Positions 47,097-55,309 of a DNA stretch of 64,000 bases are shown here, piece after piece. The notes beneath the pieces were generated by a model. The model was not told the origin of the DNA. It made no database searches and was given only the letters and a program-made list of their open reading frames with translations. A program made the translations under genes and the position numbers. The DNA is taken from NCBI RefSeq assembly GCF_008373765.1, contig NZ_VUJW01000010.1, positions 62,001-126,000 on the forward strand. The letters are read 5' to 3'. Source of the stretch: Nocardioides antri (GTDB taxonomy: Bacteria; Actinomycetota; Actinomycetes; Propionibacteriales; Nocardioidaceae). Within the stretch, counting starts at the first letter, position 1. Each line of letters starts with the position of its first letter.

Positions 47097-48376
47097 ACCA
47101 CCATGGTCGAGCCGCCCTCGACGACGTCGCGGCCGAGCAGGCGTCGTACCCGGGTGCGGTAGCGCCAGATCTGCACCGCGCCGAGCGCCCACAGGACGTA
47201 CTGCACGCTCATCGCCGCCCGGAACGCACCGTCGGTGTAGTCCGTCGACGAGCCCGGGGTCGCGAGGTCGAGCACGGCGCCGACCGCGGACACCGCGAGG
47301 ACCGCGGCGGCGAACCCGCCGACGTTGATGATCCCGGTCGCGCTGGCCATCCGGTCGACGGGGTTGGACGTGCGGCCGACGTCGAAGCCGATCATCGACG
47401 CCGGTCCGCCGCAGCCGCACGCCACGACCAGCACGACCAGCAGCCACAGCGGCGCCTCGCCCGGCCACGCCAGCACGGCGGTCCAGGCCGCCACCATCGC
47501 CGCGATCGTCGCCAGTGCCACCGTCGAGCGGTGCCACGGGTGGTTCCCGACCAGCCAGCCGAGCACCGGCCCCGAGGCGACGACGGCGACGATGATGAGG
47601 CTCAGCAGGGCGCCGGCCACGGTCTCGGACACGCCCTCGCTCAGCACCAGGAACGGGAAGCCCCACAGCATCACCAGCAGGTGCGCGCTGAACGGCGTCG
47701 CGAAGTGCACCCAGAAGCCGAGCCGGGTGCCGGGCTGTGCCCACGACGCCCGCAGGCTCGCCAGCAGCGTCAGCCGCGACATCGGGTGCCCGCGCACGTG
47801 CCGCGCGCCGGGCGCGTCGCTGACGAGCAGCAGGAGTGCGACCAGGAGCACCGGCCCGGCGGCCGCGGAGATGAGGTACGCCGTGGTCCAGCCGAGCTCC
47901 GACAGCGCCCACGTCATCGGGACCGCCGCCGCGATCGAGCCGATCTGGCCGGTGCTGCCGGTGAGCTGGGTGACCAGCGGGATCTGCCGCGACCCGAACC
48001 AGCTGCTCACCAGCCGCAGCACGCAGATGAAGGTCATCGCGTCGCCGAGGCCGACGAGGACCCGCGCCGCCAGGGCCTCGGGGTACGACGTCGCCAGCGC
48101 GAACCCGGCCTGGGCGAGGCTGATCGTCACCACGCCCGCCGTCAGCACCGTGCGCGGTCCGAAGCGGTCGACCAGCAGGCCGACCGGGATCTGCATGCCG
48201 GCGTACACGAAGAGCTGGAGCATCGTGAAGGAGCCGAGCTGGCTCGCCGACAGGTCGAACCGATCGGTGGCCGCCAGGCCGGCCACCGCGAGGCTGGTGC
48301 GGTGGAAGACGGCCATCACGTAGATGGCGAGCCCCACGCCCCACACCAGCCAGGCGCGCCGCGGCGTGTCCGTCAT
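47084..48376 (-). CDS. MFS transporter
   Basis: A 430-residue protein with twelve predicted membrane helices and MFS signatures ('GLLVDRFGPRTVLTAG' as the helix 2-3 loop, 'ARVLVGLGDAMTFI'). The substrate is unknown. The last four residues and the stop (TGA at 47084-47086) lie inside repeat family 2. Gluconokinase starts 63 bp away, divergently, so a link to sugar-acid use is possible but not shown. Confidence 0.85.
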   Translation of the reverse strand: MTDTPRRAWLVWGVGLAIYVMAVFHRTSLAVAGLAATDRFDLSASQLGSFTMLQLFVYAGMQIPVGLLVDRFGPRTVLTAGVVTISLAQAGFALATSYPEALAARVLVGLGDAMTFICVLRLVSSWFGSRQIPLVTQLTGSTGQIGSIAAAVPMTWALSELGWTTAYLISAAAGPVLLVALLLLVSDAPGARHVRGHPMSRLTLLASLRASWAQPGTRLGFWVHFATPFSAHLLVMLWGFPFLVLSEGVSETVAGALLSLIIVAVVASGPVLGWLVGNHPWHRSTVALATIAAMVAAWTAVLAWPGEAPLWLLVVLVVACGCGGPASMIGFDVGRTSNPVDRMASATGIINVGGFAAAVLAVSAVGAVLDLATPGSSTDYTDGAFRAAMSVQYVLWALGAVQIWRYRTRVRRLLGRDVVEGGSTMVVPGG

Positions 48377-48439
48377 CCCCGTCCTCCTTCCGGCAAGAGC
48401 ACATCATGGGGGTGGCGACCCGACGACAGCGGAGGCACC

Positions 48440-48952
48440 ATGACACACACCGCACCCCTGCTCGTCGTGATGGGGGTGTCCGGCTCGGGCAAGTCCACGG
48501 TCGGGGCGGCCCTGGCGCAGCGTCTCGGCGTGCCCTTCGTCGATGCGGACGACCTCCACCCGCCGGCCAACATCGCCAAGATGACGGCCGGCGAGCCGCT
48601 CGACGACGACGACCGGGGCCCCTGGTTGGACACGATCGGCGCCTGGCTCTGCCGCCACGACGCGGAGGGCGGCGTCGTCAGCTGCTCCGCGCTCAAGGTC
48701 GCCTACCGCGACCGGCTGCGGACCCACGCTCCGCGGGTGAGGTTCCTCCACCTCAGCGGCTCCCGCCAGGTCATCGCAGGCCGCCAGGCCGGTCGCCCGG
48801 GGCACTTCATGCCTGCGTCCTTGCTGGACTCGCAGTTCGCCGTCCTGGAGCCCCTCGGTCCCGAGGAGGACGGCGTGGTGATCGATGTCGGTCTGACCGT
48901 CGACGCCATCGTCCAGCAGTACGTCGACGGCACCCTCGAGCCGCCGTCCTGA
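48440..48952 (+). CDS. gntK: Gluconokinase
   Basis: A 170-residue protein with the small gluconokinase pattern: P-loop 'VMGVSGSGKSTVGAALAQRLG', 'FVDADDLHPPANIAKMTAGEPLDDDDRGPWLDTI', 'VSCSALKVAYRDRLR' and 'RPGHFMPASLLDSQFAVLEPL'. It phosphorylates gluconate to 6-phosphogluconate. GGAGG lies just before the ATG. Confidence 0.93.
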   Translation: MTHTAPLLVVMGVSGSGKSTVGAALAQRLGVPFVDADDLHPPANIAKMTAGEPLDDDDRGPWLDTIGAWLCRHDAEGGVVSCSALKVAYRDRLRTHAPRVRFLHLSGSRQVIAGRQAGRPGHFMPASLLDSQFAVLEPLGPEEDGVVIDVGLTVDAIVQQYVDGTLEPPS

Positions 48953-48955
48953 GGG

Positions 48956-50236
48956 TCAGCGCACGCCCACCGGCAGCGAAGCCGGGCCGCGCACCGTCGT
49001 CGACGGTCGCATGGTCGGCTCGCCGACGACCCGCAGCTGAGGGACTCGCTCGGCCAGCGCACGCAGCGCGACGGTGGCCTCGAGGCGGGCGAGGGGCGCG
49101 CCGATGCAGTAGTGCGCGCCGCCGGAGAACGCGAGGTGCGCCGGGGTCGCCGCGTCGGCGTACCTGTCGATCCGGAACTCCGCCGGCGCCTCGAACACCC
49201 CCGGGTCGCGGTTGGCGCCGCCGATCAGCGCGACCACCCAGGTGCTCCTCGGGATCGGGTGCCCGCCGAGCGTCGTGTCCTCGAACGCCGCCCGGATCGT
49301 GCGTTGGACCGGTGGGTCGTAGCGCAGCGTCTCCTCGACCGCGAGCGCCGCGAGGCCCGGGTCGTCGACCAGCCGCTCCCACGCGCCGGGCGTGCGGTGC
49401 AGCGCGAGCACCGCGTTGCTGATCAGGTTCACCGTGGTCTCGAACCCGGCGACCAGCAGGAGCTGGCACATCGCCAGCAGCTCCCGCGGGGTCAGCTGCC
49501 CCTCCTTCTCGGCCGCCACCAGCGAGCTCACCAGGTCGTCGCGCGGGTCCGTGCGGCGCAGCTCGAACAGCCGCTCCAGGATCCGCTCCACCCGGAACGA
49601 CGCGGTCGCGCCGCGCCGCGCGTGGTTGAGGCTGGTGATCCCGTCGAGGATCGACGCCAGCGTCTGGCCGTACTTCTCGAACGCCGCCACGTCCGCGTCC
49701 GGCAGGCCCAGCAGGTCGCTGATCACGCCGATCGGCAGCGGCGCGGCGTACGCGTGGACCAGGTCGAAGGAGCCCCGTCCCTCCACCGCGTCCAGCAGGT
49801 CCTGCACCCGCTTCTCGATGGCGACCTCGTACGACGCCAGCTGTTTCGGGCTGAAGCCGTGGGCCGCGAGCCGCCGGAGCCGGGTGTGGTCGGGTGGGTT
49901 GAGCCCGAGGATCGAGCGGTCGATGCTGTTGCCCTGGTAGACCGCGCCGTGCACGACGTCGGTGTGGGGGTCGCGGACGCCGAAGTCGCGGCGGCGCACC
50001 AGGTCGTGGCAGAGCTCGTAGTCGGCCGTCGCCGCGAAGCCGGGCATTCCCGGCACGACCCGGCCGAGCGCCCGCACGTGCTCGTGGATCGGGTACGGGT
50101 CGCGGCGGCCCTCGTCGGTGTCGAACCCCACCAGTGGTGAGCCCGACCGCTGCGCCTGCCACTCCCACGCCCGCGAGCGGAAGATGCCGACGACGAAGGC
50201 CGCGGCTTCCTTCGGGCTCTGGGGTCCCTGCCTCAT
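48956..50236 (-). CDS. Cytochrome P450
   Basis: A 426-residue bacterial P450. The I-helix motif is 'LLVAGFETTVNLISNAV' (263-268), ExxR at 302-305 ('EETLR'), and the haem-binding loop 'FSGGAHYCIGAPLARLEA' with Cys377. 'LNPPDHTRLRRL' is typical of class I P450s. The conserved I-helix Thr is present, but the acidic neighbour is Glu267-like, so catalysis appears intact. The substrate is unknown; redox partners are not in the window. It converges on gluconokinase with 3 bp between stops. Confidence 0.92.
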   Translation of the reverse strand: MRQGPQSPKEAAAFVVGIFRSRAWEWQAQRSGSPLVGFDTDEGRRDPYPIHEHVRALGRVVPGMPGFAATADYELCHDLVRRRDFGVRDPHTDVVHGAVYQGNSIDRSILGLNPPDHTRLRRLAAHGFSPKQLASYEVAIEKRVQDLLDAVEGRGSFDLVHAYAAPLPIGVISDLLGLPDADVAAFEKYGQTLASILDGITSLNHARRGATASFRVERILERLFELRRTDPRDDLVSSLVAAEKEGQLTPRELLAMCQLLLVAGFETTVNLISNAVLALHRTPGAWERLVDDPGLAALAVEETLRYDPPVQRTIRAAFEDTTLGGHPIPRSTWVVALIGGANRDPGVFEAPAEFRIDRYADAATPAHLAFSGGAHYCIGAPLARLEATVALRALAERVPQLRVVGEPTMRPSTTVRGPASLPVGVR

Positions 50237-50372
50237 GAAAGGACGGTACGGCGCCCGACAGCTCGCCGCATCCGACCGCGGTCGCAACCTCGCCCCGGAC
50301 AGCACCAGTTGACCAGTCCTTCTGGCCTGAACGTGCCATGGTCCGGCGTGGTGGCTGGTGCGACCATCAGGC

Positions 50373-51140
50373 ATGCAGCTCTTCGACGTCGCCGCCGACG
50401 CGTACGTCCGGTTCATGGGGCGCTTCTCCGGGCCGCTGGCCGAGCCGTTCGCCGAGGTCGGGCTCGTCGACGTGAAGCCCGACGCGAAGGTGCTCGACGT
50501 CGGCTGCGGTCCCGGGATGCTCACCAGCGTGCTGGCGCGCCGGCAGGGCGAGGCGAACGTGATCGCCGTCGATCCCGTCGAGGCGTTCGTGGAGGCGACC
50601 GCGGCAGCGCACCCGGCGGCCGTCGTACGCCGTGCCTCGGCGGAGGCCCTGCCGTTTCCCGACGACACCTTCGGTGCCGCGCTCGCACAGCTCGTCGTGC
50701 ACTTCATGAGCGATCCGGCTGCCGGGGTGGGGGAGATGGCGCGCGTGACCGCTGCCGGCGGGCGGGTCTCGGCGTGCGTGTGGGACCACGCAGGAGGAAG
50801 AGGGGCGCTGTCCGGCTTCTGGGGGGTCGTGCAGCGCTACGACCCGACGGCGGCGGGCGAGCGCGCGCTGCCCGGGTCGACCGCCGGCGACCTGACCCGG
50901 CTGTTCGAGGAGGTCGGGTTGCGCGAGGTCGAGGAGACGCTGGTGACGATCCACCTGGAGGTCCCGACGTTCGAGGAGTGGTGGCAGCCGTTCACCCTGG
51001 GTGTCGGCCCGGCCGGGGCGTACGTCGACAGCCTCAACCAGATCGAGCGCGCCGGCCTGATGGCCGCGATGCGCGAGGAGTACGGCGACGGGCCGATCGA
51101 GGTCCATGCCGGGGCCTGGACCGCGACCGGCCTCGCCTGA
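50373..51140 (+). CDS. SAM-dependent methyltransferase (type 11)
   Basis: A 255-residue class I methyltransferase: motif I 'VLDVGCGPGMLTSVLA' near residue 40, the acidic loop 'VIAVDPVEAFV', and 'ALPFPDDTFGAAL'. The C-terminal part is variable. It resembles UbiE-type enzymes and the substrate is unknown. An in-frame GTG at 50358 is a possible earlier start. Confidence 0.85.
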   Translation: MQLFDVAADAYVRFMGRFSGPLAEPFAEVGLVDVKPDAKVLDVGCGPGMLTSVLARRQGEANVIAVDPVEAFVEATAAAHPAAVVRRASAEALPFPDDTFGAALAQLVVHFMSDPAAGVGEMARVTAAGGRVSACVWDHAGGRGALSGFWGVVQRYDPTAAGERALPGSTAGDLTRLFEEVGLREVEETLVTIHLEVPTFEEWWQPFTLGVGPAGAYVDSLNQIERAGLMAAMREEYGDGPIEVHAGAWTATGLA

Positions 51141-51330
51141 CGGGGTCAGGGCGGCGCTTCGGTCTTCTTCACGCGTCATGGACTAGGCGGACGTCCTACG
51201 GTCGGGGCCGTGGAAGACCCCGACCGCAGGACGTTGGCGACGCCCGCGCCAGCCGGGATCACCTTCGGCCACGGCGCGGGCGATCATCCGGCCCGCGTGC
51301 GCCACCTCCTCTCCGTTCCCGGCTGGGTGG

Positions 51331-51660
51331 TCAGGCCGCGGAACCGACCTTGGGAGGCCGGCCCCGCCGGGGTACGGCGGACTGCGGCTTGCCGTTCTCC
51401 AGCAGCACGCCGCCCCAGACGCCGTACTCGTCCCGCCGCAGGCCGAGCTCGAGGCAGAGCTCGCGCACGGGGCAGTCGGCGCAGAACGCCTGTGCCGCGG
51501 CGAGACCCGCCTCGTCGGTCGGGTGGAACAGGTCGGGGTCCGGGTGGTCCGCGCAGGCCCACACGAGCTTCGGGTCGTGCGGGGTCGGTGCGGTGAAGGC
51601 GATGGTCACGCCCTTCGTCTCGAACCGGTCCTCGTGGGCCAGGATCTTCCGTGCAGTCAT
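51331..51660 (-). CDS. whiB7: WhiB-family Fe-S regulator, WhiB7-like
   Basis: A 109-residue protein with four cluster Cys (36, 60, 63, 69), the 'GVWGG' turn at 80-84 and a C-terminal AT-hook 'RRGRPPK' (98-104). The AT-hook distinguishes WhiB7, which binds SigA and activates intrinsic antibiotic-resistance genes. A perfect AAGGAGGTGA ribosome site lies just upstream. The upstream leader carries an upstream ORF and an intrinsic terminator, as known for whiB7/wblC in other actinobacteria. Confidence 0.85.
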   Translation of the reverse strand: MTARKILAHEDRFETKGVTIAFTAPTPHDPKLVWACADHPDPDLFHPTDEAGLAAAQAFCADCPVRELCLELGLRRDEYGVWGGVLLENGKPQSAVPRRGRPPKVGSAA

Positions 51661-51676
51661 CGCCGTTCACCTCCTT

Positions 51677-51712
51677 GTCGTGGCTTGGGTCGTGGCTTGG
51701 GTCGTGGCTGGC
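51677..51712. repeat. Three tandem 12-bp repeats in the whiB7 leader
   Basis: GTCGTGGCTTGG at 51677-51688 and 51689-51700, then a partial third unit at 51701-51712. They lie between the terminator hairpin and the whiB7 ribosome site. Confidence 0.8.
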
Positions 51713-51724
51713 GATGGGGGATCG

Positions 51725-51771
51725 AAAAATGCAGAAGGGCCGCTTCTGCGCGGTTCGCGCTGAAGCGGCCC
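51725..51771 (-). terminator. Attenuator-like intrinsic terminator before whiB7
   Basis: On the minus strand, GGGCCGCTTC pairs with GAAGCGGCCC (51737-51746 with 51762-51771). Inside, GCGCG pairs with CGCGC (51748-51752 with 51756-51760). The stem is followed by TTCTGCATTTTT. It stands 65 bp upstream of the whiB7 start, so default transcription should stop before the gene. Confidence 0.85.
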
Positions 51772-51801
51772 GGTGTCCGGGTGCTCTGACAGTCAGTACA
51801 C

Positions 51802-51960
51802 CTACACGGGCAGCTCCAGCGCCGAGGGCAGCTCCAGACCTTCGGTCCTGCGCGAACGCTTTCCGAGGTCGAAGCCACCGAGCTCCGGGCACTGGTGGGC
51901 AGCACCCAGCGCGCGGACCGCACTGCGGTTCGCGTCGAGGTGGATGCGGTAGGTGCCCAC
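51802..51960 (-). CDS. Upstream ORF of 52 codons in the whiB7 leader
   Basis: GTG 51960 has AGGAG six to seven bases upstream. The product is 52 residues, starting 'MGTYRIHLDANRSAVRALGA', with 'CPELGGFDLGKRSRR' in the middle and a repetitive 'LELPSALELPV' end. Its stop lies 31 bp before the terminator hairpin. In other actinobacteria slow translation of a whiB7 upstream ORF releases attenuation. Whether this ORF is such a leader or a stand-alone small gene is inference. Confidence 0.65.
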   Translation of the reverse strand: MGTYRIHLDANRSAVRALGAAHQCPELGGFDLGKRSRRTEGLELPSALELPV

Positions 51961-52022
51961 GTCACTGCTCCTGTTCGGCGTGCGTGCCTGGTGGCGCGCC
52001 CGGGTCCTTCCCGGACGGGTGA

Positions 52023-52062
52023 AGGGTAGATGCCCCGTTCCCGGCGGGCCTAACGGATTAAC
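52023..52062 (-). promoter_or_regulatory. Possible whiB7 promoter with A/T-rich element
   Basis: On the minus strand GTTAATCCGTTA (52051-52062) lies upstream of TACCCT (52023-52028), a fair -10. The -35 is weak, as in WhiB7-activated promoters that use an A/T-rich site next to it. Tentative. Confidence 0.4.
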
Positions 52063-52217
52063 GACGGTCAGATCTCGCGGCGGGCGCCGGGCATGCCGGG
52101 TGTCCCCTTCCCGCCGCTCTGCGACTTGGTCAGTCCGGTCAGCCCCAGCCGTCCCAGGAAGACAAGACCATCCGGAAGAGCCATGCAGGGGCGGGCGTCC
52201 TGCCCTAGTTTTCGACC

Positions 52218-52880
52218 ATGGCAGACCAGCCGGATCCTCCCGACCAGTGGCGCGTCTACGAGGGTGACGACACCCCCGACCCGGAGCCACCGCAGGCCGG
52301 CGAGGCGCCGAAGACGCCGGTCGTCGTACGTCGTCGGTCCGGCGCGGGCGCGCTGATCGGGGTGATCCTCGCGGTCGTGGTCCTCGGGGTGGTCGTGGCC
52401 ACCGCCGTCGCGATCTTCGTCGCCGTCGGGGGCGGCATCGACGCCAAGGACCCCGAGGACGTCGCGAAGCTGACCGAGACGCTCGAGGACGAACGGGACA
52501 GCACCGAGGTCTACTGGGTGGGTCTCTACACCGACTACGTCATCGTCGACGTGCCCTACTCCCGCGACCCGGGCGACACCCGGGAGATCAGCTACCGCTG
52601 GTCGGGCGGCGGCCTGGACGAGTCGACCAAGGGCACGTCGACCGACCAGCGGTTCGACCTCGCCGACCTCGACCTCGACGTCATCGACGGCATGTGCGAC
52701 CCGGTGCTCGACCTGGCCCAAGGCGCCACGGAGGACGACTGCTACATCTTCATCTCGAAGCCGACCGGGGACGACACCAGCTGGTTCCACACCTCGGCGA
52801 GCGACGAGTTCAACCGCTCCTTCTCCATCGAGTACGACGAGAACGGCGTCGAGGTCAGCAGGTACGTCCCGACACCCTGA
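52218..52880 (+). CDS. One-pass membrane protein with extracellular domain, unknown
   Basis: A 220-residue protein: a proline- and acid-rich cytoplasmic stretch (1-40), a membrane segment ('ALIGVILAVVVLGVVVATAVAIFVAVGGG', about 45-73) and an external domain of about 145 residues. The external part has beta-rich sequence ('VYWVGLYTDYVIVDVPYS', 'REISYRWSGGGL') and two Cys ('DGMCDPVLDLAQGATEDDCYIF'). I do not recognise it. Confidence 0.7.
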   Translation: MADQPDPPDQWRVYEGDDTPDPEPPQAGEAPKTPVVVRRRSGAGALIGVILAVVVLGVVVATAVAIFVAVGGGIDAKDPEDVAKLTETLEDERDSTEVYWVGLYTDYVIVDVPYSRDPGDTREISYRWSGGGLDESTKGTSTDQRFDLADLDLDVIDGMCDPVLDLAQGATEDDCYIFISKPTGDDTSWFHTSASDEFNRSFSIEYDENGVEVSRYVPTP

Positions 52881-52881
52881 G

Positions 52882-53457
52882 TCAGTCCACGACCCCCGCG
52901 GCACGGGCGACCTCGGCGTACGCCGTCGCCAGGCTCGTGACCGTCTCGTGCGCGTTGAGGCCGCTGGGGTTGGGCACGACCCACAGCTCGGCGCCGGCCA
53001 GGTCCTCGGGCTGGCGTCCCATGACCGCCTTGGGTCGGCCGAACGCGACCCGGTAGGCGGTGATCCCGGCGACGGCGACCACCTTCGGCCGGAGCCGTTC
53101 GACGAGCGCGATGAGGGTCGCGCCGCCCTCCCTCAGCTCGGCGGTGCCGAGCTCGGACGCCTTCGCGGTCGCCCGGGGGACCATGTTGGTGATGCCGATC
53201 CCGCGGTCCCGCAGCAGGTCCCGCTCCGCCTCGGTCATCCCGGAGGCGGGGTCGATGGGCTCGGTGATCACCCCGCCCAGGTGGAGCGCCGGGTAGAAGC
53301 GGTTGCCCGGGTGGGCGAAGTGCGTCTGCGTCGCCGCCGTCCAGAGGCCGGGGTTGATGCCGACGAACAGCAGCCGCAGGTCGTGGTCGGGCCGGGTCGG
53401 CAGCAGGTCGGGCACGACGGCGTCGCGGAACGAGTCCAGCTCCGCCCGGGAGAACAT
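52882..53457 (-). CDS. mug: G/U mismatch-specific DNA glycosylase (Mug family)
   Basis: A 191-residue Mug/UDG family 2 enzyme: 'LLFVGINPGLWTAATQTHFAHPGNRFYPAL' holds the catalytic GINPG Asn, and 'VVPNPSGLNAHE' is the wedge motif. It removes uracil or thymine opposite G. ATG 53457 is used; a GTG at 53466 is possible. It converges on the membrane protein gene with one base between stops. Confidence 0.88.
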   Translation of the reverse strand: MFSRAELDSFRDAVVPDLLPTRPDHDLRLLFVGINPGLWTAATQTHFAHPGNRFYPALHLGGVITEPIDPASGMTEAERDLLRDRGIGITNMVPRATAKASELGTAELREGGATLIALVERLRPKVVAVAGITAYRVAFGRPKAVMGRQPEDLAGAELWVVPNPSGLNAHETVTSLATAYAEVARAAGVVD

Positions 53458-53524
53458 ACGGCGCACGGGGTCAGTGTGCCGGGCCGGAGCGGAACCCGCC
53501 GCAGACGGGTACCGTCACACTCCT

Positions 53525-53995
53525 ATGACCCGTGTGCTTCTCCTCCTGACCCTGTCGCTGGCGCTGACCGCGTGCGGCGACGAGGCGGGCGACAGCGCCG
53601 ACGACGCGGCATCGGTGCCGCCGTCGGCGACGCCCTCGTCGGACGTGGGAGAGCCGGAGGTCATCACCATCCTCTCCGGATCCGCTGCCGGCGGGGAGGT
53701 GGCCGAGGAGGCCACGCCTCTCGAGGACGAGCAGGACATCACGCGCTACGTGGAGCAGTTCGAGTCCCCGTCGTTCGCCGCCGACCTCGCCGACGCGGTG
53801 CGGGTGGTGCCGCTGGCGGAGGGCCGGGTGGCCGGTGCCGCGGTGATCGCGATCGGCTGCGACGTCCCGTCGAAGGCGACGGTCACCGAGGAGGACGGCG
53901 CGTTCGTCGTCACCCCGGGCAAGATCGTCAAGCCGCACCAGGAGTGCTACGCGCCGGTCACGAGCGTCGCGGTGCTGGACCTGCCGGTCCGCTAG
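53525..53995 (+). CDS. Putative lipoprotein, unknown
   Basis: A 156-residue lipoprotein with lipobox 'LTLSLALTACGDEAG' (Cys17). An Asp/Ala/Pro linker is followed by a small domain with two Cys ('IGCDVPSKATVTEEDG', 'PHQECYAPVTSVAVLDLP'). No function is recognised. Its stop overlaps that of the convergent glycosidase gene in CTAG. Confidence 0.7.
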   Translation: MTRVLLLLTLSLALTACGDEAGDSADDAASVPPSATPSSDVGEPEVITILSGSAAGGEVAEEATPLEDEQDITRYVEQFESPSFAADLADAVRVVPLAEGRVAGAAVIAIGCDVPSKATVTEEDGAFVVTPGKIVKPHQECYAPVTSVAVLDLPVR

Positions 53996-55272
53996 CCACC
54001 GGGCTTGTAGACGACCTCGAGCCCGTTGGGCACCGACCGCTGCACGCCATCGGAGGGGGAGTTGATCACCTTGAGCGATCCCTTGCGCATCGCGGCGAGC
54101 GTGGTCGAGCCGCCGCCGTCAAGGTTGAGCGCGTCCTCGGCGCCGAGCCGCAGCATCATCTTGCCCAGCTCGACCATCGTGTAGCCGCGGCTGAAGTCCT
54201 GCCGGCCGTCGACCACGAGGAAGATCAGCTCCTTGCTGTCACGGTCCACGCCGACCGCCGTACGCGGGTGCATCTCGCCGTCGTCGCTCACCAGCAGCTG
54301 ACGCTTCTTGACCAGCAGCGCGTTGCCGGTGATGGCCATCGCGACGTCGCCATCGAGCCGGTGGCGGAGCCGGACCCGGGTGCCGACGGTGAGCGCCTGC
54401 AGCCGGTCCTCGGCCTGGTCGCCCCGTGCGATGAGGAGCTTGCCGTCGATGCCCGTGCGGCTCGGGAGCGCGGTGCTGTTGGCGACGACCCTGCCGTCGA
54501 CGATCTTGACGCAGCGCACCTGCCGTCGCTGGCCGTCGGTCCACCCGTAGCCCGCGGCACGGCCGAACCGCCAGTCGTAGATGCCGGTGCCGCCGATCTT
54601 GACCCGCGGCGAGTTGTAGTTCGTCACCACGATCCGGGGCCGGTCCACGACCTCGGCGACCATGGGCAGCTCGCCCACATGCCACCGGCCCGCGGTGTTG
54701 ACGGAGATCGCGTTGTTCCATCCCTCGTCGATGGCGTTCCAGAGGATGCCGCCGCGCTCGCGGCCGACGCCGAGCGGGGCGCCGGTGTCGTAGATGTCGA
54801 AGAAGTCGCCGTTGATGCCCGCGACCACCTTGGGCGTCGTCGAGATCATCTCGGTCACCGGCTGCCGGCTCCGGGTCCGCTTGCCGTGGGCGTAGTCGAC
54901 CGAGATGCCCGGCGCCCGCCACTTCACCCGGGTCACGAAGTAGCGCACCGGGCCGCGCCGGGTCCGTGAGTCCCAGCCGGTGATGGTCACGCCCGGCGCC
55001 GGCTCGTAGCTGAAGCGCTTGGTGCGCGACAGCACGACCCGCTGCCCGGGCTCGAGCGGCGCTGCGATCTCGCCGGGCACCTGGTCGGAGGTCTGCCACG
55101 TCCGCGGGTCGTCGGGGTCGGGCGCCGGCCCCGTGCGCGGCCCGGTCGGCGCGGTGGCGTGCTCGGCCGCCGGCGGCTCGGAGTGGTCCGCGGGATCGTC
55201 GTCGACGAAGACCAGCGCACCCGCCGCCGCCAGGAGGGAGAGCACCAGGAGTTCGGGAAGTCGGCGACGCAT
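53992..55272 (-). CDS. Secreted or anchored phosphodiester glycosidase-family protein
   Basis: A 426-residue protein with an N-terminal hydrophobic segment ('LLVLSLLAAAGALVFV'). The NAGPA/phosphodiester glycosidase domain shows 'VVAGINGDFFDIYDTGAPLG', 'RTAVGVDRDSKELIFLVVDGRQ' and 'GYTMVELGKMMLRLGAEDALNLDGGGSTTLA'. It may cleave a glycan phosphodiester on the cell surface. ATG 55272 is used; GTG 55281 adds three residues. Confidence 0.85.
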   Translation of the reverse strand: MRRRLPELLVLSLLAAAGALVFVDDDPADHSEPPAAEHATAPTGPRTGPAPDPDDPRTWQTSDQVPGEIAAPLEPGQRVVLSRTKRFSYEPAPGVTITGWDSRTRRGPVRYFVTRVKWRAPGISVDYAHGKRTRSRQPVTEMISTTPKVVAGINGDFFDIYDTGAPLGVGRERGGILWNAIDEGWNNAISVNTAGRWHVGELPMVAEVVDRPRIVVTNYNSPRVKIGGTGIYDWRFGRAAGYGWTDGQRRQVRCVKIVDGRVVANSTALPSRTGIDGKLLIARGDQAEDRLQALTVGTRVRLRHRLDGDVAMAITGNALLVKKRQLLVSDDGEMHPRTAVGVDRDSKELIFLVVDGRQDFSRGYTMVELGKMMLRLGAEDALNLDGGGSTTLAAMRKGSLKVINSPSDGVQRSVPNGLEVVYKPGG

Positions 55273-55309
55273 GGGCTCCACGCTAAGAAATTACCGGGCG
55301 CAGTCCGGG

